This document shows, in pieces, positions 1 through 11,990 of a stretch of 64,000 nucleotides of DNA (its first letter is position 1; the number at the start of each line of letters is the position of its first letter). The stretch covers positions 16,121 through 80,120 of the forward strand of contig JAVTVY010020463.1 in the NCBI GenBank assembly GCA_036873755.1. Reading direction: 5' to 3'. Both the position numbers and the translations under genes were made by a program. Origin of the DNA: Hanleya hanleyi. Taxonomy: Eukaryota > Mollusca > Polyplacophora > Lepidopleurida > Hanleyidae. The notes under the pieces were generated by a model. The model had not been told where the DNA came from, did not search any database, and worked only from the letters and a program-made list of their open reading frames with translations.

Positions 1-83
1 AGAACGAAATACACATTTCCAATCTTCAATGAGACGTACAAATAGATGCATCGATGAAAAATGACGAAAAAAAGAAAATATTA

Positions 84-154
84 GGGTCTACAAAGATTTG
101 AACTCTGATCGCTGGATTCAGAGTCCAGAGTACTAACCATTGCGCCATAGAAGT
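84..154 (-). pseudogene. tRNA-Gln(CTG)-like relic
   Basis: Read on the minus strand, this 71-bp stretch has the order of a cytosolic tRNA-Gln: a D-arm region with AATGGTTA, an anticodon arm with a CTCTGAA loop (anticodon CTG) and a T-arm with TTCAAAT. The anticodon stem is intact. The acceptor ends disagree at about three of seven pairs and the D-stem has a mismatch, so it is probably a dead copy or the tRNA-like head of a SINE rather than a working gene. No pol III terminator is obvious directly downstream. Confidence 0.6.
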
Positions 155-482
155 TGTTGAGTTTCCGACGGCCGCTTGTGGAGTTGCCGATCAGAGATAC
201 TAACGGCGCTGTCATTAGCTGTTATGTGCTAGGTCACATGGCTCTTCGCGCTCATGAATATTTATCACATACTACGCCAGCTTTCGTTATCCGCCAGAGG
301 CATTGTGGTAGCATGTCTCTGGTGGAGCGAGAATGCCTACATACAGTCGTTGTGTATAGTTCTGACTGGATCGTCTCTGGTTTTTAGATGAAATTTACAC
401 CTTGGATTTTGAATGCCTTGGGTGGTCCGATCTATCAAGGCTACTCCTATGTGTGAACGGAGAAGTCCGGGTGCATGAAGAT
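155..482. other. no recognisable feature
   Basis: I see nothing coding here. The short open frame across it has no recognisable domain. Confidence 0.5.
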
Positions 483-620
483 GGCCGAGCCCACGCCACT
501 CCATTTAGTAATGGAGGATGCTGATTGGCCGAGAGCCATACTCACTGCGCGCTGAGTTTCAACCTCAATGCAATATGAGGGTATGTCTGACAGTGGGAGG
601 TATACAAACTGGTGCCAAAC
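483..620 (+). repeat. dispersed repeat, copy A
   Basis: This roughly 135-bp stretch resembles 53970-54112 at a level I judge to be about 70%. Shared blocks include GAGCCCAC.CCACTC, TTGGC.GAGAGCCAT and TCTGACAGT. It lies directly left of the fold-back element. The family is unrecognised. Confidence 0.45.
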
Positions 621-629
621 CACTCACGC

Positions 630-1116
630 AGATGTAGTTGTTGAGAAAGTGCCGGACGGGCAATATTTGCAAAAAACCCGTTGACCATAACCAATAAAAT
701 AATTCGATTCTATGTCCACTTACCTTTCATAAGACACCTTGTTTATGAGTGACTGTCCATTTCTGGCTTCGCAAGACATCTAAAATCTGACGAGGGGGGT
801 AAAACTGTCCACATCGCCGCTGTGTGTGTAGTGTTTGTCGCGCGTTGTTGAGGTGCGTAATCGGCGTTCTGGTCGATGCAAGATGGCGCGCGAGGTGCGT
901 AATCGGCGTTCTGGTCGATGCAAGATGGCGGCGATGTGGACAGTTTTACCCCTCCACTCCCAGTTCAGATGTCTTGCAAAGCCAGAAATGGACAGCCACC
1001 CATAAACAAGGTGTCTTATGAAAGGTAAGTGGACATAGAATCGAATTATTTTATTGGTTGTGGTCAGCGGGTTCGGCAAATGTAGCCCGTCCGACACTTT
1101 CCCAACAACTACATCT
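630..1116. mobile_element. fold-back (long inverted repeat) element
   Basis: The left arm, 630-821, and right arm, 928-1116, are inverted copies of each other over about 190 bp, roughly 88-90% identical by eye. The arms begin with the same AGATGTAGTTG outer end. The loop holds a 42-bp tandem duplication. There is no transposase-like reading frame, so this looks like a non-autonomous fold-back or MITE-type DNA element. I could not find a clear target-site duplication, so the outer limits are approximate. The ORFs across it are by-products of the palindrome. Confidence 0.7.
850..930 (+). repeat. two-copy 42-bp tandem repeat in the fold-back loop
   Basis: A 39-bp sequence at 850-888 recurs exactly at 892-930, a period of 42 bp. 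It is GC-rich and ends in GCAAGATGGCG. Confidence 0.9.
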
Positions 1117-2516
1117 GACGAGCATAGACCCCACTGGAGCTATATGAATTTATGCAGTGGTGTCAAACAAACGGTTTTCAAATGCAGGATAATATACGCT
1201 CCATTGTTTGAAAGTAAGAGAACTAGCAGCACATTATTACTAAAGTAAATACAGAGACAAAAGACAGATCTTAATCATGATCGTTCATTTTAACTTGGAA
1301 CTATTGTGTGAAGTTCAAGCTTCCAGGCTTTGATAGACGATAAAAATCTTTTGTGACAAATGTCTAACGGATGAGTTCTGATGTCTATATTTGGAAGTGA
1401 GAGATGTGTATTTGTATAAGTATATCACCAGATGAACAAGAACTGAAGCATGCTGGATAATCATTCTGGAATTGCATGATCATGTTCAAATGCCACATAC
1501 ATAATCGGTCATATTTTCTTGCCCAAAGGGAAACGAAAGCAAATCGATACCAACGGGAGAACGTCTGGCGCTAGTAATTGGAATTTCTTCTACAAAGCTG
1601 TTTTCTTGGTATTGCAAACGTCCATGCAGAAGTCGGAATAATTTAGCAATACTTAAGCGGCTCTCAGTAAAAGTCATATTCCCCTGAAAATATAGGACGG
1701 AAAGGCATCTCTCAGATGGCCTTAGCAGTAACAAAACGTTAATCTCGAGCGACGAGGAAATGAAATCTAATTTGTGATAAAACCATTGGAAATTTGGGGT
1801 CATTCAGATGCTAAGCCAAAATTATCTGGATATCAGAAAAAAAGTTTGTTGACTTGATTTTGTTAAAAATATCTAAACTACCTATACAATAGTGATGTAC
1901 TGTAGAGTTATACTAATCTATTAAACTCTGTCATCATTCAATTCCACATGTTCTTGTTCGAATGGTTAACAAAGGAATTTTTTCAGCAATTATTCTTAAT
2001 GTTTTTCTCCTCAGATATTAGTTGGCACCACCAAATAGCATTTCACTCACTGGAATTGCCTTTGGCAGGCAGTGAAAATTGTTTTTCCGGCAGGTTTTTT
2101 TATCTCCTCGCTTGATTGTTTTGGCAGTAGCATTTATCTCAAACAAAAGCATTCAATTGCATTTTCCGCAAAAATCATATTAGCAGAAAGCAGTTTGTGA
2201 CCAGGATAAGGTCTGTTCTGTAAATTGGCTTATTTTGTATGTATAACTTTTATCACCCCGAGCATTGCCTCAAAAGACAAATAACAATCTGGTATCTGAT
2301 TGGTTGATATAATTCCTTGCTTCCAGGCCTTCTACCCATACATAAACATTTGGAGGTTTTATTAGCAAGACTGTCTAGTCACTATATCAATAACATAAAA
2401 TCTAAAAGGGGCAATGAACCCTCAGCCCAGTTTTTATTCACAGTCATGACAGTCTTTAATAGTTTGCCTTGTTTTCTAACATTTTCCTACAGTGATCATG
2501 TGACAGGCCAATCTAA
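1117..2516. other. AT-rich sequence, nothing recognised
   Basis: No coding potential, RNA gene or repeat that I can name. The open frame at 1486-1803 (minus, 105 codons) has no family resemblance that I recognise. Confidence 0.5.
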
Positions 2517-3478
2517 TGTCATCTGGAAGACGAGCAATGTTGGTTGTTGTCCTCTGGAACACAAGCTATGTTGGTGATTGTCCTCTGGAAGACAAGCAAT
2601 GTTGGTGATTGTCCGCTGGAAGACAAGCAGTGTTGGTGATTGTCCTTTGGAAGACTAGCTATGTTGGTGATTGTCCCGTGGAAGTCAAGCTATGATGGTG
2701 ATTGTCCGCTGGAAGACATGCAATGTTTATTATTTTCCTCCGGAGAGACAAGCATTGTTCGGTGATTGTCCTCTGGAAGTCAAGCCACGTTCGTGATTGT
2801 CTTCTCGAAGACAAACAACGTTGGTAATTGTCCCCTGGAACACAAACAATGTTGATGATTGTCTTCCAGAAGACAAGCTATGTTGGTGATGGTCCGCTGG
2901 AAGACAAGTTATGCTGGTGATTGCCATCTGCAAGACAAGCAATGTTAATGATTGTCCTCTGGAAGACAAGCAGTGTTGGTGATTGTCCTCTGGAAGACAA
3001 GCTATGTTCACCTGTAGATGACAAGCTATGTTGGTGCTTGTCCTCTGGAAGACAAGCAATGTTGGTGACAGTCCTCTAAAAGACAAGCTATGTTGGTGTT
3101 TGTCCTCTGGAAAACAAGCTATGTTGGTGATTGTCCTCTGGAAGACAAGCTATGTTGGAGATTGTCCTGTGGAAGACAAGCTATGTTGGTAATTGTCCTC
3201 TGGAAGACAAGCAACGTTGGTGATTGTTCCCTAGAAGACAAGTTGTGTTTGTGTTTGTCCTCTGAAAGACAAGAAATGTTGATGATTATCATCTGAAAGA
3301 CGAACAATGTTGGTGATTGTCCTCTGGAAGATAAGTAATGTTAGTGATTGTATTTGGAAGACAGGAAATGTTGGTGATTATCCTCTGTAAGACAAGTAAT
3401 GTTGGTGATTGTCCTCTGAAAGACAGTTTTGGAGATTGTCCTCTGGACGATAAGCAATGTTGGTGAATGTCCTCTAAA
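2517..3478 (+). repeat. 31-bp minisatellite, about 31 degenerate copies
   Basis: The unit reads approximately TGTTGGTGATTGTCC then TCTGGAAGACAAGCTA. Spacing of successive copies at 2538, 2569 and 2600 is 31 bp. Copies differ by scattered substitutions and small indels. Because 31 is not a multiple of three, the apparent ORFs on both strands (for example 118 codons on the minus strand at 2730-3086) cycle through all three readings and are unlikely to be genes. Confidence 0.92.
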
Positions 3479-4215
3479 AGGGGATGTGACCAGCCATGCA
3501 CAGTGCATTTAATTGTTTTCTGGTAGACAGGTAAGGTCTATCCTGAAAACCAAACCAACATAGAATTTACGCTGCCTGACATCCAATCAATGGTAATTTG
3601 GTGGTGAGGTATTCGATCGTTCCCTGTTCGTTTGGTCTATTAACCAACATGGTGTTCTCCTGACCGGGTGGTTGGCTCACATTAATCTCACCCAACCCTG
3701 ACACACAAACTGGAATAACCTGATTACCCGGAGAAAAAACAGGACCAGGAAGAAAAATCAGGGAAAGCATCATCCCATTATCGATAAACAGCTAGAGTGA
3801 ATCTGCGCTCGAAGATAAACTTTGCATGTCAACAAGTTTCTACACCAATGTGCATGAAGGAGAGAACGAGCTTATACGAAGGCAGCTAGCTTGAGGGGAC
3901 CGGATTAGGTGGCCTACTTGTCTGAACATTTATAGTTACATCAGTTGTGACAAGAAGAAGCAGTAGAAGGACACTGAGATAATTAATGGACTTCAGCTCA
4001 CATTACTGATTACATAAAGCCTTCACCCAGGAACAAACTCAGCCATGGATCGTTACTCACAGTTAAACCTGATATAATAGCAACTCTAAAGTCTGACTGA
4101 ATAAATAAGGTACCTGTATAGCAATATCAAACAATACATAGACATACAAATGGCCAGTGCCAGTAATATCTTTTAATACAAAGACATACAAAGAGCCAGT
4201 GAAAGTAACATCCTA
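3479..4215. other. nothing recognised
   Basis: No gene seen. Two imperfect ~55-bp copies, marked by ACATACAAA and GCCAGTG, occur at about 4140-4205. Confidence 0.4.
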
Positions 4216-4350
4216 TAGGCAATCAATCAGAATGGACAACTCTCATGAACAACCATTCAGAATGGACAGCTCTCAAAAACAACCAATCAGAATCGACAAC
4301 TCTCAAAACAACCAATAAGAATGGACAACTCTCAAGACAACCAATCAGAA
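4216..4350 (+). repeat. short ~30-bp minisatellite
   Basis: About four to five imperfect copies of a unit containing CAATCAGAATGGACAACTCT. It fades into looser CCAA-rich sequence up to about 4600. Confidence 0.75.
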
Positions 4351-7116
4351 GAAAGCAAAATGGTCAATTCGCTGTGAAGTTATCCATTGTCCAATCAACA
4401 TTGAAAATAGAGCTGCAAAATCTGCCAACCATAATAAATAGCTGCCAAATCTGCAAATCAAAATGTTCCTGGTGAATCCAATCAGAACTGATAAGAATTC
4501 ATCAATCGTAATGAGTAAATGCCAAACCTGCCAATTAAATTGCTCTCCAAAGCTTCCAACCAAACCTGTTGATAACTGACAAAGCTACCAATCAAAATGG
4601 ACCAAATGATCAGTCAATTATATAAATATAACTGTAGACACCAGAATATAGCAGGAACTGTGTTCATATAAACTGTACATTTAGGTCATTTACAAACCAC
4701 ATAAACTGAAGCGTAAGTACGTTCCTAGCTAGAGTAGATGAAGCTACTATCAGACTATATATCTAATTAATATCAGGATTTCCGATGATACGTCTAACTT
4801 TATAGGAGTACCGGTTGCCCTTTCTAAAGTTGCACAGAAAAAAAAAAAAAAAAATCCACGTTAAAAATCGATAGAGTTGCCGTGGTAATGGTGTGGTTGG
4901 CAGCATTCCCAGTGCTTCCACATCTGAAGGAAGGCCAGGCTACATTTACACCACCATATTTAATTACCAATAAACTCGACTACTTTTAGCGTATCGCTGA
5001 TTACCCATTGAAAAAAACTAAATCCTGCCCATTTTGAAAGTAAGACCTGCTGATAACACAGAACGTTGAGTGCATCATTCTACAGCAGTGGTGAAATGGA
5101 TGCCTGTGATCAATGTCTATAACACATATAACTGACAAGGAGCCAGGTTTTTCTGAGAAAATACTAGTAATCGTTCAATTTGGAACAAAAGGCTTCGAAG
5201 AAATCTCTGGGCTGAAACTAAGGGGCAAACACTTGAGTGAGTCATACTTTTGTCGATAAATCAAACCAGTAACATTATCTATTTGGCACACAGCTTGCAG
5301 ATGAGCTTACACATGACCTATGCGAATTTAAGAAAGTTACAATCAATGCAAACCGCAATAGGTTATCGATTCAACAAGCTAATACAGTATGTATGTTATC
5401 AGAAGTTCCAGCTTGGCCTTGATATGACACACCTATCAGATAACCTGTCAAATAACACCATTAAATAGTAGGACTTAGAAAATATAATTGCAACGATTTC
5501 TTTTATCTAAATCATAGGAATTTAAATGCATTGGCCAACTGATTCCTCTTTCACTACACCGTGGGTGGAATACATGCAAGAAGAGCATTTTCACAGACAG
5601 GATTTTAAATATACATCTCCATTCACATGTTTGGAGATATGCAAAGAGGATTGAGGATCATGTAAAGAGTATTGCCCGTCAAAAGATTACGGACAACTTG
5701 AAAACATAACTCATAGGTAACACAGAATCACACCCGTTTTCGTATATATATCAAAGTGCAAAGCTTTAGAACTGCTATGCAACAGACCTGTCGGAATGAT
5801 GGCTGTCATTTCACTTGAATATATATCCCAAATATTGACTGATCCATGCTCAATTTGACAACCCAGAAAACATAGGGAATAGTCCTGGTTTCGATATTCA
5901 TGAAAAAATAATATGAATAGTATTTAACTTTTTCTTATATTCTAACTGTTAGAAGATAATTATAATGTCTATCAAAATTTATCAAATTGAATGAATGTTG
6001 CTGCGCAAAATTCTCGGCTACAAGACTTTTAAAGTAATTCCCTATCTCTTAACCTGGGAAAGTGAGATAACCTACTGTGAAAAACAGGCTAAAACATGGA
6101 AAATGGCCGTCAAAGTCAAACACCACCAGCGGACATCCTTAATGCTTTATAAGTTATCATGGTAACAAGAATTTGTGACACACACACGGACAGACAGCAA
6201 CTCTATATTCCCTGACGGTGGTCCGCGGGAAATAATAAAGATACCATTACTGTACCACATCTGAAATACAAATGTTTTAAAAGCCGTATTGTATTGCCCC
6301 ACCTTTTAATCGGAAAAATTCCAGATGCATGTCGAGAGAAGACAAGGGGAAGGAAGAAACGAACAGTGATGAAATTTATTAACCACCAGATTTTTGACTG
6401 GCTTCCACATAAGAATTCCTCAAGTGTCATCTAAAGTGACCATTTCTGGTGATGGGGAAGACATTTACGCAGGAATACTTTAAACCCCGTTATAAATTAC
6501 CCCAGGGAATTCAGAACTGGACATGCCCGCCCACAAATCTTAGCGTATTAAATCAATTCCTATATCAACATTGTTGTGTAATGGGCGTAAATTTGTCAAT
6601 TGGATGATGGGAAGAAAGCTTGAGCTGGACAAGAAATGACAGCTCCGCCAATAATTGTAAATAAGTAGTACAGAACTGCACTCGGGGCCTTCCTGGCTAA
6701 AAAACTGGGGAATGAAAATCTGGTTAAAAGCTTCCATATTCCCAACACTTGCTCTAGTGTATTCATACAGTCATGTGTCCGGTAACAGATTGTACTTGGG
6801 ACAAATGTTGTGAAATTATCTCATCCTGGATGGTGGACTGTCAAATACAATGAAGTGTTACATGCTAAGAAAAGTGCTTAATCGCTGTGAGGTGGTCTGG
6901 CTTGGTCTCACAGGTAGATAGTCAAACTCACTGAAGTACATGCACCCAGTTTGGGGCCAATCTTTCTAGCCCTATTAATAGTATTTTCCAAGCTACAGAA
7001 TTCAAACATGGCCAACGTGTCTTATAACCAATGGAAGGCAATGTCGAGAGAAGATTGTGACCTGAGAGGCACATGCCTCATGATGATATAATCTGTTCAT
7101 ACTTGATGATGTTATT
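4351..7116. other. AT-rich sequence, nothing recognised
   Basis: No gene or RNA recognised. A run of 17 adenines lies at 4838-4854. It is not preceded by any retroelement sequence that I can identify. Confidence 0.45.
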
Positions 7117-7998
7117 GACTGGAAACAAGGGCTGGAGGGAAGGACATACCTTCATGGACAAAAACAAAGGCTGGAGGGAAGGACATACCTTCATGGACAA
7201 AAACAAAGGCTGGAGGGAAGAACATACCTTTATGGACAAAAACAAAGGCTGGAGGGAAGGACATACCTTCATGAACAAAAACAAAGGCTGGAGGGAAGGA
7301 CATACTTTCATGAACAAAAACAAAGGCTGGAGGGAAGGACATACTTTCATGGATAAAAACAAAGGCTGGAGGGAAGGACATACCTTCATGGACAAAAACA
7401 AAAGCTGGAGGGAAGGACATACCTTCATGAACAGAAACAAAGGCTGGAGGGAAGGACATACTTTCATGAACAAAAACAAAGGCTGGAGGGAAGGACATAC
7501 CTTCATGAACAAAAACAAAGGCTGGAGGGAAGGACATACTTTCATGGACAAAAACAAAGGCTGGAGGGAAGGACATACCTTCATGAACAAAAACAAAGGC
7601 TGGAGGGAAGGACATACTTTCATGGACAAAAACAAAGGCTGGAGGGAAGGACATACTTTCATGGACAAAAAAAGGCTGGAGGGAAGGACATACTTTCATG
7701 GACAAAAACAAAGGCTGGAGGGAAGGACATACTTTCATGGACAAGAACAAGGGTTGGAGGGAAGGACATACCTTCATGAACAAAAACAAAGGCTGGAGGG
7801 AAGGACCTACTTTCATGGACATACTTTCTGCTTGGATGATGATATAATCTGCTCATACTTGATGATGTTATTGACGGGAACCAAAGGCTGGAGGGAAGGA
7901 CATACTTTCATGGACAAAAACAAAGGCTGGAGGGAAGGACATACTTTCATGAGCAAAAACTAAGGCTGGAGGGAAGGACATACTTTCATGAACAAAAT
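7117..7998 (+). repeat. 39-bp minisatellite, about 22 copies, open in several frames
   Basis: The unit contains GGCTGGAGGGAAGGACATAC followed by TTCATGGACAAAAACAAA. The period is 39 bp, a multiple of three, with no stop in several readings. This gives a 296-codon plus-strand frame (7073-7963) repeating a 13-residue NKGWREGHTFMDK-like motif, and 196- and 236-codon minus-strand frames repeating MSFPPAFVFVHEG or MKVCPSLQPLFLS. Openness on both strands is a property of the unit and not evidence of a protein. A deletion near 7670 shifts the plus frame. A ~50-bp flank (7081-7130) containing TGATGATATAATCTG is duplicated inside the array at 7837-7885. Confidence 0.92.
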
Positions 7999-8948
7999 TC
8001 TGCTTGAATAAGTTGAAAAATAAATCAGAAGAACCACATTTCTTTCTTCATTGTAGGGTGTTATTGTTGTAATTGTAAACCTAGAATTACCTTGAAATTA
8101 ACAAGTCACAGCAAGCCAAAAATTCACACGCCTATAATTTAGGTTGTCTTGGTGCAATATTAATGTCAATCTGGTTAACAAATTTGACAAAAATCACTCA
8201 GAACATTTTTTACTTTGTCAATTTCTGGTACACAGGTTGTCACATTTGAAGATTTTTTTCCTCAAAATATCAATTCAGTAACATTTAAGAACTACCAAGG
8301 ATCAAGGATGCCCGGTTTGCCACCATTTTCAAAAAAAATTATTTTTAAAATGCAGTTTTGATAAACAATAATCCCTCATTGACTATGACGTGACTATGAG
8401 GTATGTCATGTTTAAATGATTATTTTTCAAAAGTGACATCTTGAGTTCCAAAAGTTAAAACTAGCCCAAAAGTTTTTCATCAGATATGTTCACAGGATTT
8501 GCATTAATACTGCATCAACAAAGCCTAAATTATATTTATGTGAATTGTCAGGTTGCTGTGATTTGCTAATTTTAAGGTATTGATATTTTTGTTTAGGGTG
8601 AGACCGCTCCTGTTACAACAAAACATTCTACAATAAATGAACTTTAAATCTTGATCCTGAATCTATATTCTTTATAAGAAGTATGAGCAGAACTTTGTTT
8701 GATTGGATAGGCTAACGATCTTCTACAAGGGATTTTTTATTACATAAGTAATAAATCTTGACGTAGAATACCCATATATGAGAAATGATCGTGCCGCACT
8801 GAATTTATCGGAGACGTGAAACTTTTCTAGCAAGTTACTTGAACGTTCACTTAATTCGCTAAAGTCATTGTTCGAGGATTGAAGTTAATAATGTGTGCTT
8901 TATAAATGATTACTAGCATTCATCAAGTTTCCTATTTAACTCGCTGTC
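7999..8948. other. AT-rich sequence, nothing recognised
   Basis: No coding or structural feature seen between the 39-bp array and the gypsy insertion. Confidence 0.5.
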
Positions 8949-9154
8949 ATAATGAAACGTTTACGTGGGGAATGGATGTTTCAGATCCACAAGAGAGTGC
9001 GCAGGGTCCCCAAGACAAACTGTCAGGCTACCGGGAACGCACTCGTGCACTGATCTTGGCCAACGAGGGAGTTCGATTCAACCTGTCACCTTGTCTGGAT
9101 CGAGGAGGTTGGAAAGGAAGACCTGTAATGACAACCAAAGCAAATTAATACAAT

Positions 9155-9444
9155 TACAAGCGTCTAGTCCGTCATTCATAATCCAGCCGTCGTCCATTAG
9201 AGAATATCCGCGTCCATAATCCAAAGACCTATTCCATATTCCATATAACAGTATTAGCACCAAATTCAAAAAGACAATCATAGTATACATAAACATAGGC
9301 TTGTTTCCTGCAAGAGAAGCGGTCAACAGTTTTCAATGATGCCGGCAAGACATCATGATGTTCCAAAAATATCAAATCCGTATCGCTGATCAGTATTCTT
9401 AATCCATAATATTCGTTGTAAAGTCGTCATCTAAAGAATAAGTC
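9155..9444 (-). mobile_element. 5'-truncated Penelope-like element, ~290-bp 3' end
   Basis: This block is absent from the equivalent place in the right LTR (near 19881), so it is an insertion. It matches the 3' end of the larger copy at 10798-12959, starting from the shared terminal module ACAAGCGTCTAGTCCGTC. Only about 290 nt of the element's 3' end was copied, as expected of target-primed reverse transcription that stopped early. Confidence 0.88.
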
Positions 9445-10225
9445 GACATATAATTCTATGAGCAGGAATACAGGATTCAGATCGCGATAGCGTACAATCC
9501 CTGCAAAGAAGATCCCTGATCTATGAATTAGCTTTACCTGTATTCTTATAGTTATCGTTAACCGAAGTTCAATATAATAGAAAGATATTTACAAAATTAT
9601 ATAGCCCTAGCTATATCGCGATCAGCCCTGGTCACAGCCACAGTCTGGTCACGACCGGTTCTTTCGTGGTTGGGTCCAGCTTCTATCTTCCTTCCCCAGG
9701 TCTTCGTGGTTGGATCCAGCGTCTATCTTCCTTCCCCAGGTCTTCGTCCACTCCCGTATGGATGGACTCCCCGTCGTGTTTCGTCTTACACGACCTGGCC
9801 CTTCCGTGGTTATGTCCGGCGTGTATCTTCCTTCGCCCGGTCTTCTTTCCTCGGGCTGTATGGACTTCTCGTCGTCGTCGTGTCTCGTCTTACACGACCT
9901 GGCCCCTCCAAGAGTTGGTAACTGTCAATGGATGCGGACGGCCTGGGCACGACAGTACTATCACAGTACAAAGGCTTCTACGGCACTGGCCCGTCTCTCT
10001 GTAACACCGCAGGACTATTCAACTATTCAACTGCACGGCTCACCACAGCAGCAGACGGCACCCCTCGTAGGAATACACCCCCAGGCTTCAGCGACCCCGC
10101 TCACGGCGACTCACTCCGCGGCCCGGCTCCAAGGACGAATCATCAAGGCTAGAGTTCACGGCTACACGGTCCACATAGGATCGGACATCGATAACACACG
10201 GTGGATGGGTAGGCACCTGATTTAG

Positions 10226-10372
10226 TAACCCTCTACTGTATGGTCACCTGGTATATGAACCCTCTTCCTATACTACTGCATGGTCACCTGGTATAGGAAC
10301 CCTCTTTCTATACTACTGTATGGTCAACTGGCCTATGAACCCTCTTTCTATACTGCTGCATGGTCATCCGCA
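10226..10372 (+). repeat. 41-bp tandem repeat inside the LTR
   Basis: About 3.5 copies of a unit containing TATGGTCACCTGGTATA and AACCCTCTTTCTATACT. The same array is present in the right LTR at about 20631-20763, so it predates the insertion. Confidence 0.85.
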
Positions 10373-11093
10373 ATGGGTGGGCATCGATCAAGGTTTCCCC
10401 CTTATATACTACTGTATGAGACACTATTAATCTATGATTGGCCGTGAATTACTCAATATATGTACAGGGTGGTGAGAGACCGTATGCTTATGGGGCCGTG
10501 AATGGATAATCGTTTATGGTACGATTTACTGGGTACGTATATATATATCAAACTCTAGACCTGGGCCTATAGCTTGTGAGTGTTAGCATGAATGTATTTC
10601 AACCCGTAGGTTGTGTGTTTAAGTACGTGTGTGCTTGGATAATTGTTTATGTAGGATTTGTGTTTGATTAGGTTTAGCTGTACCCTCTTCACAGAGACGA
10701 GCGTCTCCTACCGGATACAGCTTAATCGATACCATTAACCACAGGGCCGTACTCGCACAACTGTTCAATACGGTTGAGTCAAGTAGAGATGCGGCTAAGG
10801 TATTACAAGCGTCTAGTCCGTCATTCATAATCCAGCCGTCGTCCATTAGAGAATATCCGCGTCCATAATCCAAAGACCTATTCCATTTCCATATAACAGT
10901 ATTAGCACCAAATTCAAAAAGACAAAAGTATAAACATAGGCTTGTTTCCTGCAAGAGAGAAGCGGTCAACAGTTTTCAATGATGCCGGCAAGACATCATG
11001 ATGTTCCAAAATATCAAAAAGTCCGTATCGCTGATCAGTATTCTTAATCCATAATATTTCGTTATAGAGTCGTCATCTAAAAATGATGTACCT

Positions 11094-11116
11094 CAGTCAC
11101 GCTTTGATTGTGACTG
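11094..11116 (-). promoter_or_regulatory. conserved 3'-region hairpin of the Penelope-like element (copy 1)
   Basis: On the minus strand a perfect 7-bp stem (CAGTCAC/GTGACTG) closes a 9-nt loop, AATCAAAGC. It is preceded by ATGAA and followed by AGGTAC. The same structure recurs at 53648, 54969, 35511 and 40681. Confidence 0.7.
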
Positions 11117-11652
11117 TTCATATGAGTACCATGAGGATCTTGAAGTACATGGGCTCATACGGCCCTAGCCCCGGGTTAAGCGGAATTAGACACATGTTAC
11201 GAAACGTAGCGCCATAGATCTTGCACGCTACGTTCGTATTTTGCTATCAGCATGCGATATGTATCGCCAAATTTGAGAAACTTTGAGTGGAGGCGCTTGG
11301 TGGAATAGCCCTGTTTTATGTTTCTGCAACAATGTTTTGTGACGTTGATTAAAATCATCACATTTAACACAGGATCTAGCAAATGCTAATAAGCGAGATA
11401 TGTATACGCCATATGCAGGTCCCACTGGAATATTACTATCCAGAAAGGGATAGTTTACGATGTCGAAATTGTAATCATCTCTTTGTCATAAAGTCGACGA
11501 GAGAGAATGCCCGCTTCATTTTTATAGAGATATAGATCTAAATATGATGTGCCTGTAGGGCTGTCTGTAGTTTCCTTCAAATCCAGTGAAGTGCGGATAT
11601 ATATCCTTCACTGCGTCATTTATATAGCGATTATCCACAGCGAGAAGATCGT

Positions 11653-11973
11653 CTATATAGCGTTTGGTGCAGAATGAGAGGGAAGAACGGCTTTGAATGG
11701 ATCGGTTTTTGAAAGCGCCTGCATATAGTCATATTCATAAGAGAACAGATACAGGTCAGCCAACAGGGGTGCACAATTAGTACCCATTGGAATACCTATA
11801 TGCTGCTGATATATTGTGTTGCCAAATTTCACATAGATATTCTTAATGAGAAATTCAAGCAACTCTATAAACAAAGAAACATCCCATGAATGATATCTCT
11901 TGTATGTAGTCGAGCTAAAGAATGCTTTATGGCTTCCGACATTAATATATCTACGATCAGTTTTCTTGAACAC
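11653..11973 (-). pseudogene. Penelope-like RT fragment with motif B (GIPMGTNCAPLLADL)
   Basis: This 106-codon frame continues the RT of the preceding piece in a different reading. IGIPMGTNCAPLLADLYLFS at about residues 58-77 is the highly conserved RT motif B region of Penelope-like elements. The motif C tetrad YIDD is present at 11648-11659 but lies just past a second frameshift (near 11680), so it is out of frame here. Beyond it, RT thumb and C-terminal sequence can be followed in pieces down to about 11200. The product would have been the RT that copies the element RNA at a nicked chromosomal target. Confidence 0.85.
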
Positions 11974-11990
11974 AGATACTATTAATGAAC

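Noticed and set aside
2730..3086. 118-codon minus-strand frame
   Set aside because: It is a by-product of a 31-bp minisatellite that cycles through all three frames.
7078..7822. Minus-strand frames of 196 and 236 codons as proteins
   Set aside because: They are alternate readings of a 39-bp tandem repeat with no stop in the unit, and they overlap each other and the plus frame.
9078..9326. 82-codon minus frame (SLDYGRGYSLMDDGWIMNDG) and its copies at 10619 and 54563 as a conserved peptide
   Set aside because: Conservation is explained by copies of the Penelope 3'-terminal region, and the frames run into unrelated sequence at each site.
9666..10225. Plus-strand frames of 83-171 codons in the LTR as a captured gene
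   Set aside because: Three frames are open at once over a C/T-rich repeated block, there is no recognisable domain, and they run antisense to the element. Presence in both LTRs follows from LTR duplication.
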